Source: an uncultured Methanomassiliicoccales archaeon
GTDB taxonomy: Archaea > Thermoplasmatota > Thermoplasmata > Methanomassiliicoccales > Methanomethylophilaceae
NCBI GenBank assembly: GCA_959597175.1
Contig: CAUFXM010000014.1
Span: forward strand, 1-27,207
Reading direction: 5' to 3'
Length of the DNA: 27,207 nt
Position numbers and translations under genes: made by a program. Of the stretch, positions 7,221 through 14,638 are shown piece by piece. The number at the start of each line of letters is the position of its first letter. The first letter of the stretch is position 1. Under the pieces are notes generated by a model, which saw only the letters and a list, made by a program, of their open reading frames with translations, ran no database searches and was not told where the DNA came from.

Positions 7221-7910
7221 ATGGAAAACTGCAACAACGAGATGCTGAACAGGGCCATGCGCAACGCAGGCATCAGAAACGGATTCGACGAGATACAGGC
7301 GGAGTTCTCCGCCTTCAGGGACTTCAAGCTGAAGTGGACGAGATCCTACAAGTGGATCAGCTTCTAAGTCTCGGACTATCTGAGGGACGCACCGGAGAAC
7401 GTGATCCAGAGCCTGGCGGAGACGGTCTTCGCCAGGATCAGGGGAGAGGACAGGACCGCCTACTCCGAGGAGGTCTGCGACTACCTCAACTCGCAGGAGT
7501 TCCTGGAGGAGAACCAGGGACTGTTCCTGAAGAGGTTCAGAGGCATCAGCGAATCGGCCCGCGGTGAGAGCATCGACCTGCTGGACTGCTACAGGAGACT
7601 GGCGGAGAGAGGACTCGTGGAATACGACCCGGACCTCATCATCAGATGGAGCAGCGTCGGGGACAGGAGCAGGAAGGTGGGGAGGTCCAGCGTCCTGATG
7701 AGAACCATAGTCATGAACCCGGCGCTGGACTCGGAGGACGTCTCCGAGGATACTCTGGACTACGCCCTGTACTCCCAGGTCTGCCACGTGAACCTGGGGT
7801 TCGGACCCACGAGAGAGAACGATGCCGAGAGATACGGGGCGATGCTCGACAGGTATCCAGGCAGGGCGCAGGCGGAGACGGAGCTCAGGAGGATCGGACT
7901 CATGATCTAA
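7221..7910 (+). pseudogene. Copy A of metallopeptidase-like gene with in-frame TAA
   Basis: Starting at the ATG at 7221 the frame encodes MENCNNEMLNRAMRNAGIRN, nearly identical to the intact paralogue at 13608-14297. Codon 49 is TAA (7365-7367) where the paralogue has GAA; the frame then continues open to 7910 (total 229 codons without other damage). TAA is not the pyrrolysine codon (TAG), so readthrough is not expected. A GTG at 7401 could start a 169-aa product, but its ribosome site is poor. The rest of the frame is well conserved, including DYALYSQVCHVNLGFGP near the C-terminus, so the stop is recent. Function as for the intact copy: a putative zinc-peptidase-like fold whose HExxH position reads SQVCH. 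Confidence 0.75.
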
Positions 7911-7917
7911 ACAAATA

Positions 7918-7933
7918 GGAGGGTTTACCCTCC
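7918..7933 (+). terminator. Hairpin after copy A
   Basis: GGAGGG-TTTA-CCCTCC is a perfect 6-bp stem directly after the stop at 7910. No T-run follows. The paralogous unit has an equivalent hairpin at 14305-14320, so leader, gene and hairpin form one unit. Confidence 0.45.
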
Positions 7934-7954
7934 GCATATGAGGATAACAGGTAC

Positions 7955-8236
7955 GTGGTCTCAGTGATAGCCGAAGGAGACACCAGTGAGATGACGGTGT
8001 CCAAGGAGGATTTCACATTGGAGTATCCTGAAGAGAGCATACACTACTTCGGTCAGGATACGATCACGACTGTATTCGGGGAGATCGAATGCGAGGTGTA
8101 CTCCATAGACCATCGGGGAGACCAGATGAGAGTCTGGTACCATGACGGCATAGGCCTGAAGGTCGACACGACCATCGACGGGACAAGGACCGTCATGGAC
8201 AGGGTCAGCATATCATTCGTGACAAGTGCCGCGTGA
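7955..8236 (+). CDS. Hypothetical small beta-rich protein, possibly 5'-truncated
   Basis: The 93-aa frame starts at a GTG with only a weak AGGT upstream, yet the frame is open and protein-like for 12 further codons before it (EGLPSAYEDNRY), back to a TAG at 7916. It therefore looks like a gene whose start was lost when the copy A unit was placed in front of it. The product alternates polar and hydrophobic residues (TEVFGEIECEVYSIDHRG style), as in a small beta-barrel. No family recognised. It converges on the transposase-like gene. Confidence 0.45.
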   Translation: MVSVIAEGDTSEMTVSKEDFTLEYPEESIHYFGQDTITTVFGEIECEVYSIDHRGDQMRVWYHDGIGLKVDTTIDGTRTVMDRVSISFVTSAA

Positions 8237-8253
8237 CCGATCTCTGGAAAAAC

Positions 8254-8283
8254 CCTGTCGGGCCAAACGGTTAACCCGACAGG
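8254..8283. terminator. Bidirectional hairpin between convergent genes
   Basis: CCTGTCGGG (8254-8262) and CCCGACAGG (8275-8283) form a perfect 9-bp stem with a 12-base loop, lying between the plus gene ending at 8236 and the minus gene ending at 8307. On the plus strand it is preceded by AAAAA, giving TTTTT after it on the minus strand. Confidence 0.6.
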
Positions 8284-8306
8284 AAACCCATTCCACATGC
8301 ATGAAA

Positions 8307-9896
8307 TCACAACGGTGCTGGTGACGAGACGTCTATATCGAAACCATTCAGCAGTTTCCTGGTCCCGCGGTCCACCGAGCTCATGATGCTCCCCGCCGGC
8401 GTCACGAGCAGCTTGAGGGACGACGCCGTGTACAGGGCCTCGCCGATGCCCATGTCGATTCCCTCGGATGCCAGAGTCCTGCGTATCTCCGAGTACATCA
8501 AGGCGACGAGGGACTCCACGAAGATCTGATTGTAACCCAACACGCCGTGGCCCCTGTACTCCATTAGCCACCTTGATCCGCGATAGTACTGGTACACGGA
8601 TTCCAGAAGGTCTCTCCTTATGGCACGGGCCTTCGAGACCTCCTCCCATCCCGGACCCGTCGTCAGCACGAGGGCGCGCCCGATGTTGCGACGGAGGTCG
8701 GCCATGGCATCCCTGCGGACGCTCACCTTGATGATACCGTCCTTGTCCGTGGACACCCTGAACAGATCGGAGAGATCGCCGGCCACCGATCTCAGCGATG
8801 CATCGGGATCGTCCGAACGTGTGCCGTTCAGTCTCATCTTTATGCTGTTCACGATCTTTTTGACGGATTCGACGGCATCCGAGTTAATGTTCGGGTTGTA
8901 GCTCATGAACGCCCTCAGGCGGATGCGGCAGCCGTCGAATCCCGGATCTGATCTGGGGATGAGCCGGTATGTGTCGTGGTCCATCGTCATACCCACGCAC
9001 TCCTCGACGATGCGCGACCCGTCCTCACGGATGTCGCCGGCGTCACCGAAGACATCCTTCGTGCCTTTGACCAGGGACCTGTACTGTATGGAGGACATGG
9101 GGTACGGGACGATGAAGTCGAGGCCGTCGGTGACGAAGTCCGTCAGACGGACGGTGAGGGCTGAGAGGGTGTCGGAGACGTACACCGGATGGCGACCGGC
9201 ATCCCTCAGATGGGCCATCAGGCCGATCAGCTTCGCAGGGTCGGACGAAGGGTCGTCCATGACGTCGAAGGCCAGTAGGTTCCCCTCGGCATCGGCAATG
9301 ACCGTCACGGCCACCTCATCCGATCTCATCTGCGGATGCATGGATCTGAGCGGGTCGTTCATGGCCCTGGTCAGCGAGGCGGTCAGCGGCATGAGATAGA
9401 GACGTCTGTCGGAACGTTCCCCTCTGATCCTGAAGAAACGGGCCGCGTCCGCGGAATCGAATGAGTTGATGGTGTCCACAACCCACTTCCGATCGATACC
9501 GGTCGCGTAGATGCCGAGGGATTCGAGGATGTAGGACTCCCTCAGGGTCCTATCAACGGAATCGGAAGAGGATGGACGGACGGCCTGGGCCATGGCGATC
9601 GCCAGGATCCCGCGTCCGCGGTCTCCGAACGCCCTCTCCAGATCCTGTAGGAGATTCAGCCTTCTGGCGATCGACAGCACAAGGGCCGCGTCACCGTAGC
9701 TCTTCACCCGGAACCCCCTGTCGATCACCAGGTCCGTCTCTTTTATCCCCTTCTTGGGGATGATCTCCCCCGTCTCGGGATCGACGATGCCGAGGTACAC
9801 CCTCTTGGATACGGGGTTCTTCTTCCCAGGGACGCGCTCCGACGTGCACGTGTAGGCATACCTCCTGCCGTTAACTTCGGTATAGGTGATCTTCAT
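8307..9896 (-). CDS. IS1634/IS4-type transposase-like protein, probably inactive
   Basis: The 529-aa protein has the N-terminal layout of IS1634-family transposases (Tyr-rich start, then KRVYLGIVDPETGEIIPKKG) and the RNase H-like core: AVTVIADAEGNLLAFDV, then VYVSDTLSALTVRLTDFVTD followed by GLDFIVPYPM, where Asp of VSD is the second catalytic position, and RWLMEYRGHGVLGYNQIFVE with the likely Glu. At the first catalytic Asp, where family members read YYDTTT or similar, this protein has LYLMPLTASL and no Asp. No terminal inverted repeats or target duplication are visible in the flanks. It is thus either a decayed IS or a domesticated relative. A TGTAGCAAT site (reverse at 9937-9945), also present at the integrase operator, lies upstream of its start. 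Confidence 0.7.
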   Translation of the reverse strand: MKITYTEVNGRRYAYTCTSERVPGKKNPVSKRVYLGIVDPETGEIIPKKGIKETDLVIDRGFRVKSYGDAALVLSIARRLNLLQDLERAFGDRGRGILAIAMAQAVRPSSSDSVDRTLRESYILESLGIYATGIDRKWVVDTINSFDSADAARFFRIRGERSDRRLYLMPLTASLTRAMNDPLRSMHPQMRSDEVAVTVIADAEGNLLAFDVMDDPSSDPAKLIGLMAHLRDAGRHPVYVSDTLSALTVRLTDFVTDGLDFIVPYPMSSIQYRSLVKGTKDVFGDAGDIREDGSRIVEECVGMTMDHDTYRLIPRSDPGFDGCRIRLRAFMSYNPNINSDAVESVKKIVNSIKMRLNGTRSDDPDASLRSVAGDLSDLFRVSTDKDGIIKVSVRRDAMADLRRNIGRALVLTTGPGWEEVSKARAIRRDLLESVYQYYRGSRWLMEYRGHGVLGYNQIFVESLVALMYSEIRRTLASEGIDMGIGEALYTASSLKLLVTPAGSIMSSVDRGTRKLLNGFDIDVSSPAPL

Positions 9897-10060
9897 GTAA
9901 ACACCGACGTAATATTTTCAAAAGATTATTTATTTTATTGCTACAAAATTAAGAAATTTATACAAAACAATAAGAATAATTATAAACTGAAATAAAGGTG
10001 AATTATCACTCAAAGAAAACCGGACAATTGAGTACGGCGAGTATCTGGGCGGTGAGTACA

Positions 10061-11257
10061 ATGCAGATAAAGACAGCAATTTCAGCGTCAGCGGTAGCTC
10101 TCATGCTGCTGGCGATCACTGGCCTGGGAACAGTGGAAGCCGAACCAGGTCAGATGGAGATGGTTGCGGTGGACTATGAGAAGAATCTGCCTGTCACCAT
10201 CTATGCAGGAGAAGAAGGAACAGAACTAGAAATCGCCAACGGCGATGCGGCATCCATAGCTGATATGACGAATCGTGTGGAAATGTCCAACAGCCTCTCA
10301 TCAATCAACGACTCGACTGAAATCATCATGATAAACGAAAAGGCAGTCTCTGATAAGAAGTCGGTTGCTGACGATATTACAAACCTAGCAAGTCAGGGTA
10401 ATGCCATCATCGTAGTGGCAGATACGCCGGAACTGTTCACAATGAACGAAAACAAGTACAGATTCACTGCTTTTTCAGAAGATTGTCAGGTGAGCTGCAT
10501 GGGAACAGCTCCCGACGGAGGCACAGTGTGTCATTCGATCAGTGGCTATCCCACGGAAGCCGAAGCAATTCAGCAGGCTTACATTTGGGCAGCCGAGATT
10601 GACAGCATGGAGACCTATGCGATGGACGGTGGCATCGGGTACAACGAATACTACACATACAATCAGATGTGCGACCCTTATGGCAAGATGAGCGGAATAA
10701 CGATCATCAGTCAGATTGAAGACACTAATGATGATTCCAACTATTTCGTCGTTCATTACAACCACGAAGGAATAGTGACCAGCGGTGACACAAAGGACAA
10801 CATGACTGTCAGGTCAGAACTTGGAAGTTATCTACAAGGAAATCAGGTCATTTATGACCACGCGCCAAGAAACGAACCCGGCATTCAGACCGTAACATTC
10901 AGCTATGGACTGAATTTCTCTGCTTCGGATGGGGTTTCAGCAAATTTCGGAGTTTCATGGGATCACACATACTCCGAATGCACGATCACCGACAGAAGTG
11001 ACGTGGGCGCAGGAATATTCGAAGCATTCTACGACCTCGAACAGACTAGCGTGACTGCCGACAACAATCTGATTGTCGAGCCCGGATTGCTGTTGAGAAC
11101 CGATGCCCCCGACGGTGCTTATCACGCTCACGATACATATTCAGTAACGTTCTGTAACGTCGTGATAGATAATGTCTGGTGCAACGACTTCAGGTCTTAC
11201 AGCCACGTTGTTGACTTCACCGTATATCCGGACGATGGGGGAATTGAGGTGAACTAA
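10061..11257 (+). CDS. Secreted protein of unknown function, 398 aa
   Basis: The start at 10061 is preferred over the longer frame from 9998 because GGTGAG sits four bases upstream and a clear signal peptide follows: MQIKTAISASAVALMLLAIT then GLGTVEAEP, with cleavage likely after VEA. The mature part has several Cys (CQVSC, VCHSISGY, MCDPYG, ECTITD, FCN, WCND) that could pair outside the cell. The C-terminal half carries beta-strand rich, aromatic sequence (FSYGLNFSASDGVSANFGVS, WDHTYSECTITDRSD, then EPGLLLRTDAP) like exported beta-sandwich or pore-forming proteins of archaea and Gram-positives; this likeness is only impressionistic. The gene is AT-rich upstream (TATA candidates TTTATACAA and ATTATAAAC at 9957-9985) and is followed two bases later by a small membrane protein. 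Confidence 0.7.
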   Translation: MQIKTAISASAVALMLLAITGLGTVEAEPGQMEMVAVDYEKNLPVTIYAGEEGTELEIANGDAASIADMTNRVEMSNSLSSINDSTEIIMINEKAVSDKKSVADDITNLASQGNAIIVVADTPELFTMNENKYRFTAFSEDCQVSCMGTAPDGGTVCHSISGYPTEAEAIQQAYIWAAEIDSMETYAMDGGIGYNEYYTYNQMCDPYGKMSGITIISQIEDTNDDSNYFVVHYNHEGIVTSGDTKDNMTVRSELGSYLQGNQVIYDHAPRNEPGIQTVTFSYGLNFSASDGVSANFGVSWDHTYSECTITDRSDVGAGIFEAFYDLEQTSVTADNNLIVEPGLLLRTDAPDGAYHAHDTYSVTFCNVVIDNVWCNDFRSYSHVVDFTVYPDDGGIEVN

Positions 11258-11259
11258 CC

Positions 11260-11523
11260 ATGAGGAGGGAGTTCGCAATCCTGTTCTCTATGCTTATGCC
11301 AGGTACAGGGCATGTGTATATGGGAAAGACAGTCAAGGGACTAATCCTGATGATACTGGCAATGGTTGGGTTATTCGTGTTCCTGATGCCTCATGCATGT
11401 GACAGCATTTCGTGGTCGATGCAAGAGTACATCGTGGTCGCGATTGTATGGATTGTCGCCTGGATCGTTGGTGTCGTCGATTCCGCCAGATGCTCATCGC
11501 ACGATACATCAAAGTCCGAATGA
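11260..11523 (+). CDS. Small TM2-like membrane protein
   Basis: An 87-aa protein with the TM2-domain type opening FSMLMPGTGHVYMGKTVKGL followed by membrane segments at about 27-45 and 58-75 (LILMILAMVGLFVFLM; YIVVAIVWIVAWIVGVV). AGGTGA in the end of the preceding gene serves as its ribosome site, and the genes are two bases apart, so they are co-transcribed. With a secreted partner, a role as immunity or export partner is conceivable, but this is inference from context. Confidence 0.7.
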   Translation: MRREFAILFSMLMPGTGHVYMGKTVKGLILMILAMVGLFVFLMPHACDSISWSMQEYIVVAIVWIVAWIVGVVDSARCSSHDTSKSE

Positions 11524-11568
11524 AAAAGCAGTCATCATGGTGCGCTTCCTTAAACTAACAAACTAATG

Positions 11569-11594
11569 GGTCGGATGGTCATTCTCATCTGACC
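11569..11594 (+). terminator. Terminator hairpin after secreted/membrane pair
   Basis: GGTCGGATG-GTCATTCT-CATCTGACC forms a 9-bp stem (one G-T) and is followed by TCCTTTTC, a pyrimidine/T-rich tail. Confidence 0.55.
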
Positions 11595-11758
11595 TCCTTT
11601 TCATATCCTTGACATGACTTCGATGTCTCCTTAATCCCAAATTCTGTCCCTATCGCAGACAGGCCCTCATGACTGTTCGGGATTCGTTTGATGGGATTCT
11701 GACCTTCTGCAAAGAACATCCGGGACCTCGGCCCATCGGATTGCCTATTAAGTGCCGT
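11595..11758. other. Non-coding remnant spacer
   Basis: No gene, repeat or promoter that I can support; together with the relic downstream it looks like decayed sequence between two cargo pieces. Confidence 0.3.
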
Positions 11759-12019
11759 TTATATCTGGTCCACGCGATCGGATAGAATCACCCACTTCCC
11801 ATCCTTCCTGCTGCCTTCCCTGTGGATCATGCCCGAATCGACCATCTTGGAGAGGTTGTTCCCGACGGTCCGCGGTTCAATCGGGGCAACGAGGTTCCGA
11901 TCGGGGATCGGCTTATAGTTACAGTTATCGGAAGTATCCAGAAGGGTAACTGGAAAGTGACCATAAGGTCCGTGATCAGTTACCGATGGTAACTGGAAAC
12001 TCCCCTTTGTAACTATAAA
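11759..12019 (-). pseudogene. In-frame relic of a second C-terminal winged helix
   Basis: Directly after the TGA of the AlbA-type gene (12020-12022) the same frame remains open for 86 codons to a TAA at 11759. Its last half is clearly protein-like: VGNNLSKMVDSGMIHREGSR then KDGKWVIL, a wing closely resembling the RLRENGTISRSGSRKTGVWI wing that ends the intact gene. It has no start of its own. I read it as the tail of an earlier homologous gene left after recombination, or as a lost extension. Its upstream half is made of GTAACTGGAAA-type repeats (11945-12001). Confidence 0.45.
11945..12001. repeat. GGTAACTGGAAA repeats with perfect palindrome
   Basis: GGTAACTGGAAA occurs at 11945 and 11988. 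CAGTTACC-GAT-GGTAACTG (11977-11995) is a perfect palindrome with 8-bp arms. Related GTTAC/GTAAC words flank it (about 11926-11936 and 12010). A minus-strand TATA-like TTTATAG lies at 12012-12018. It resembles an operator cluster. Confidence 0.45.
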
Positions 12020-13402
12020 TCACACGTCATCCGGATCGTTGACGATCCAAACGCCCGTTTTCCTGGATCCGGACCGCGATATGGTACCGTTCTCCCTGAG
12101 TCTCGCCATGATCTTCTTCACCATCGGCAGAGATATGCCCGTGACCTGTGCGATCTGCGGCTGGGTGATTGAAGGGTCCTCGAGGATGCACCTGATGATG
12201 ATCGCGGCATCATCCTTTTCCGTAGCATGATGGGTCTGCACGGGTCTGGAGAATACGACCTTGAAGAACTCCCCGTTCTCCCTGAACATCGGCGGCCTGC
12301 AACCCTGTTCCTTGCAGAGCTCGATCATCCTGTGAGTGCCCTTGCCGTACCTTTCGATGAAACCCATGGCTTTGAAAACCGAAGCGATGGCCTGGTTCCT
12401 GATCTCCGAACGTCCGGTGCCGATTTCCGAAAGATCGATGAGCAGCAGCCCGGGAGACTCGATCTCGACACGGTCTCCGAAGACGCGAACGAATATCGAG
12501 CAGGACTGCATCGAATAGTCGCGATGGACGACGGCGTTCACTATGGCCTCCCTGATGGCGGCCTCCGGTATCTCGTACGAGTCCTTCCTGACGAGTCCGG
12601 AGATCTCCGATGACATGGTCAGATGTCTGAGGACGAATCCGTGAGCACCTTCGACCTGGGAGACGATGTCGTCCCCGAAGTCCATGCTGTCCGCGAACAC
12701 CAGCCCGTCGGCATCCCTGAAACATGCACATTGGATGCGGGCATGCAGGAAGGGGTTGATGGTGAGCAGGGCGTATGCGTTCGTCGCCATGTATCCGCGG
12801 AAGCTGGGGGATATGACCCGCATGTTCTCGAGCTTCACCGGGGATATCTCCATGGAGTATCCGGAGAGACGGCGGCAGAGCTTCGAAAGCGAATCGCGGT
12901 CCACTTCGACGGAGGGGCATTCCAATCTGTCGAAGGATTCCCTGGAGCCGCGGATCTCCAATGATTTCAGGATATCCTGGTCTGCGACCTTGGAGATGCC
13001 GGCCACACGGATATAAGTCCCGCGGGACCGGCCCTCGGACTCAATGAAGTACGGCGTGTCCCTGCCGGGTCTGATGTCGACGACTATGATGTTCTTGTCG
13101 TCGACGGTCACATTGAAGATGTCCGGTGAGATCATGGGCCTGCATGAAGACGAGATGGAATCCGCAATGGAATCCATGGTCTTGAATAGGACGTCGTCAG
13201 GGATGCCGATGATGGACCTGTCGTCCCCGACACCGAAGAATATGCGTCCCCCAGCACCGTTGCTGAAGGCCACTACCGTTTTGAGATACTTCCTGTCGTC
13301 GCCGGGGAAATTGGACTTGAACTCGACGTTATTGGACTCTCCGCGATCTATCTCGTCAAGGATCCGCTTTGAAAGGTCATCGATAAGCTGCACCCCTTCC
13401 AT
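12020..13402 (-). CDS. AlbA_2/Schlafen-GHKL ATP-binding protein with C-terminal wHTH
   Basis: The 460-aa protein matches the COG2865-type architecture. Residues about 18-135 form the AlbA_2 (Schlafen AAA_4) domain: ESNNVEFKSNFPG, then TVVAFSNGAGGRIFFGVGDD and YIRVAGISKVAD. Residues about 275-390 form a GHKL-like HATPase_c_4 domain (AAIREAIVNAVVHRDYSM, then RVEIESPGLL and FIERYGKGTHRMIELC). The last 55 residues are a winged helix (ITQPQIAQVTGISLPMVKKI). Such proteins are linked to nucleic-acid binding and, in some systems, to antiviral defence. A longer frame to 13714 is antisense to the neighbouring leader and gene and is rejected; the ATG at 13402 has a minus-strand TATA-like TTATAC about 27 bases upstream. 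It is divergent from the copy B leader unit. Confidence 0.85.
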   Translation of the reverse strand: MEGVQLIDDLSKRILDEIDRGESNNVEFKSNFPGDDRKYLKTVVAFSNGAGGRIFFGVGDDRSIIGIPDDVLFKTMDSIADSISSSCRPMISPDIFNVTVDDKNIIVVDIRPGRDTPYFIESEGRSRGTYIRVAGISKVADQDILKSLEIRGSRESFDRLECPSVEVDRDSLSKLCRRLSGYSMEISPVKLENMRVISPSFRGYMATNAYALLTINPFLHARIQCACFRDADGLVFADSMDFGDDIVSQVEGAHGFVLRHLTMSSEISGLVRKDSYEIPEAAIREAIVNAVVHRDYSMQSCSIFVRVFGDRVEIESPGLLLIDLSEIGTGRSEIRNQAIASVFKAMGFIERYGKGTHRMIELCKEQGCRPPMFRENGEFFKVVFSRPVQTHHATEKDDAAIIIRCILEDPSITQPQIAQVTGISLPMVKKIMARLRENGTISRSGSRKTGVWIVNDPDDV

Positions 13403-13447
13403 GGACACCGTAAGGAAGTCATGAGTATAAGAGGACCTTGAATACAG

Positions 13448-13607
13448 ACGATTTCTCCCGTGCCTCGTGCCCTTCAGGGGTACGCTCCGCGCGCATATCG
13501 GCCCGTCGGCGCCTTTTTTCAGAACGAGTTCTCGGCGCACGCCGGTCACGTAAGCGCGTCTCCGCCAAGCCCCTCTCCGGGCACTAAGGCCCAGGAGAGA
13601 AAAAGAA
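13448..13607 (+). ncRNA. Conserved structured 5' leader, copy B
   Basis: This leader repeats 7068-7220. The 54-base block at 13462-13515 is identical to copy A; the middle (13516-13560) has diverged, and the end is again nearly identical. The SD-hiding hairpin CTCTCCGGGC-ACTAAG-GCCC-A-GGAGAG is at 13573-13599, with the ATG at 13608. A plus-strand TATA (GTATAAGAG, about 13422-13430) lies about 25 bases before the point where homology with copy A begins, so the conserved block probably starts at the transcript's 5' end, as expected for a leader RNA. No known riboswitch class recognised. Confidence 0.55.
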
Positions 13608-14297
13608 ATGGAGAACTGCAACAGCGAGATGCTGATCAGGGCCATGCGCAACGCTGGCATCAGAAACGGATTCGAGGACATACAGGCGGAGTTCGCCGCG
13701 TTCAGGGACTTCAAGCTGAAGTGGACCAGGTCCTACAAGTGGATCAGCTTCGAAGTCAGCGACTACCTGAGGAACGCGCCGGAGGGCGTGATGGAGAGCC
13801 TGGCGGAGACGATCTTCGCGAAAATGCGCGGAGAAAGCAGGACAGAGTACTCACAGGAAGTCTGTGACTACCTCAACTCCGACGTGTTCCTGGACGAGAA
13901 CCAGGGGATGTACCTGAAGAGGTTCAGGGGCATCAGCAACTCCACACGCGGAGAGAACGTCGACCTGAAGGATAGTTACCGGAGACTGGTGGAATCTGGA
14001 CTCGTCGAGGACGACCCGAGGATCGTCATCAGATGGAGCGACACCAAGGACAGGAACGGGAAGATCGGAAGGGCCAGTGTTCTGATGAGGACGGTCGTCA
14101 TGAATCCGGCGCTGGACTCGGAAGACGTCCCGGAGGACGTAATCGACTACACTCTGTACTCTCAGATCTGCCACGTGAACCTAGGATTCGGACCCAGCAG
14201 GGACAGTGATGGCGAAAGATACGAGAATATGCTCTCAGTTCATCCGGGAAGGACCAAGGCAGAGACAGAACTCAGGAGAATGGGGCTGAACATCTGA
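13608..14297 (+). CDS. Metallopeptidase-like protein with degenerate active site (copy B)
   Basis: The intact 229-aa paralogue of 7221-7910. The fold suggested by the C-terminal part (DVIDYTLYSQICHVNLGFGP, then RYENMLSVHPGRTKAETELR) is that of SprT/DUF45-like zinc peptidases, in which this position reads HExxH followed by a third ligand; here the first His and the Glu are replaced (SQICH). I therefore expect a non-catalytic relative that kept the fold. Middle part includes SVLMRTVVMNPALDSEDVPE. The N-terminal 60 residues are helical (RAMRNAGIRNGFEDIQAEFA). Translation start is fixed by AGGAGAG eight bases upstream, buried in the leader hairpin. Ends at a hairpin terminator. The family resemblance is from memory of motif layout and is moderate. 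Confidence 0.7.
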   Translation: MENCNSEMLIRAMRNAGIRNGFEDIQAEFAAFRDFKLKWTRSYKWISFEVSDYLRNAPEGVMESLAETIFAKMRGESRTEYSQEVCDYLNSDVFLDENQGMYLKRFRGISNSTRGENVDLKDSYRRLVESGLVEDDPRIVIRWSDTKDRNGKIGRASVLMRTVVMNPALDSEDVPEDVIDYTLYSQICHVNLGFGPSRDSDGERYENMLSVHPGRTKAETELRRMGLNI

Positions 14298-14304
14298 TAA
14301 CATC

Positions 14305-14320
14305 GGGGGAGGAATCCCCC
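14305..14320 (+). terminator. Hairpin after copy B
   Basis: GGGGGA-GGAA-TCCCCC, a perfect 6-bp stem seven bases after the stop at 14297. It may also stop the convergent 50-aa gene. Confidence 0.5.
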
Positions 14321-14330
14321 ATAAACGATT

Positions 14331-14483
14331 TCATTGGATTCTCCGGACCATACCGTTCTTGAGAAGGCATTCCAGGACCTCCTCCGACTGATCTTCTCCA
14401 ACCAGTTCTCTGAGGTCGATTCCTTCGGGATGGAGATACATGTGGATCAGGACGCTCTCGATTAGTGGGTCGTTCAGTTCCAT
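14331..14483 (-). CDS. Small acidic protein, 50 aa (half winged-helix like)
   Basis: A short gene with a good codon pattern: MELNDPLIESVLIHMYLHPE, then GIDLRELVGEDQSEEVLECL and LKNGMVRRIQ. Secondary-structure pattern helix-helix-helix-strand resembles the N-terminal part of a winged helix. A minus-strand TTTTATTC lies about 28 bases before the ATG, so a leaderless message is likely. Conserved-domain assignment is not possible from sight. It converges on the copy B gene. Confidence 0.5.
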   Translation of the reverse strand: MELNDPLIESVLIHMYLHPEGIDLRELVGEDQSEEVLECLLKNGMVRRIQ

Positions 14484-14638
14484 GAGGAGAATATCTCAGT
14501 TTCAAGAATAAAACAAGAGCAGCAATGATTATACATGCTAAACATTAGAATATAATCTATTATAATCAACAAAAGTATTATTTCAAATAATCCTGTATAA
14601 TTAAGGACAATCTTTCCAAACATCCTAAAAAGATAATT
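14484..14638. other. AT-rich spacer
   Basis: Very AT-rich, with TATAATC twice and the palindrome ATTATTT-C-AAATAAT near 14577-14591. It marks the switch from the GC-rich unit to the AT-rich defence-like genes; it probably holds the promoter of the 50-aa gene. Confidence 0.3.

Noticed and set aside
7365..7367. Recoding of the in-frame stop as an amino acid
   Set aside because: The lineage can decode TAG as pyrrolysine, but this stop is TAA and the paralogue has Glu.
13403..13714. N-terminal extension of the AlbA-type protein (frame open to 13714)
   Set aside because: The extension is antisense to the copy B leader and gene start; the same antisense frame exists at copy A without any AlbA gene, so it is a by-product of the repeated sequence.
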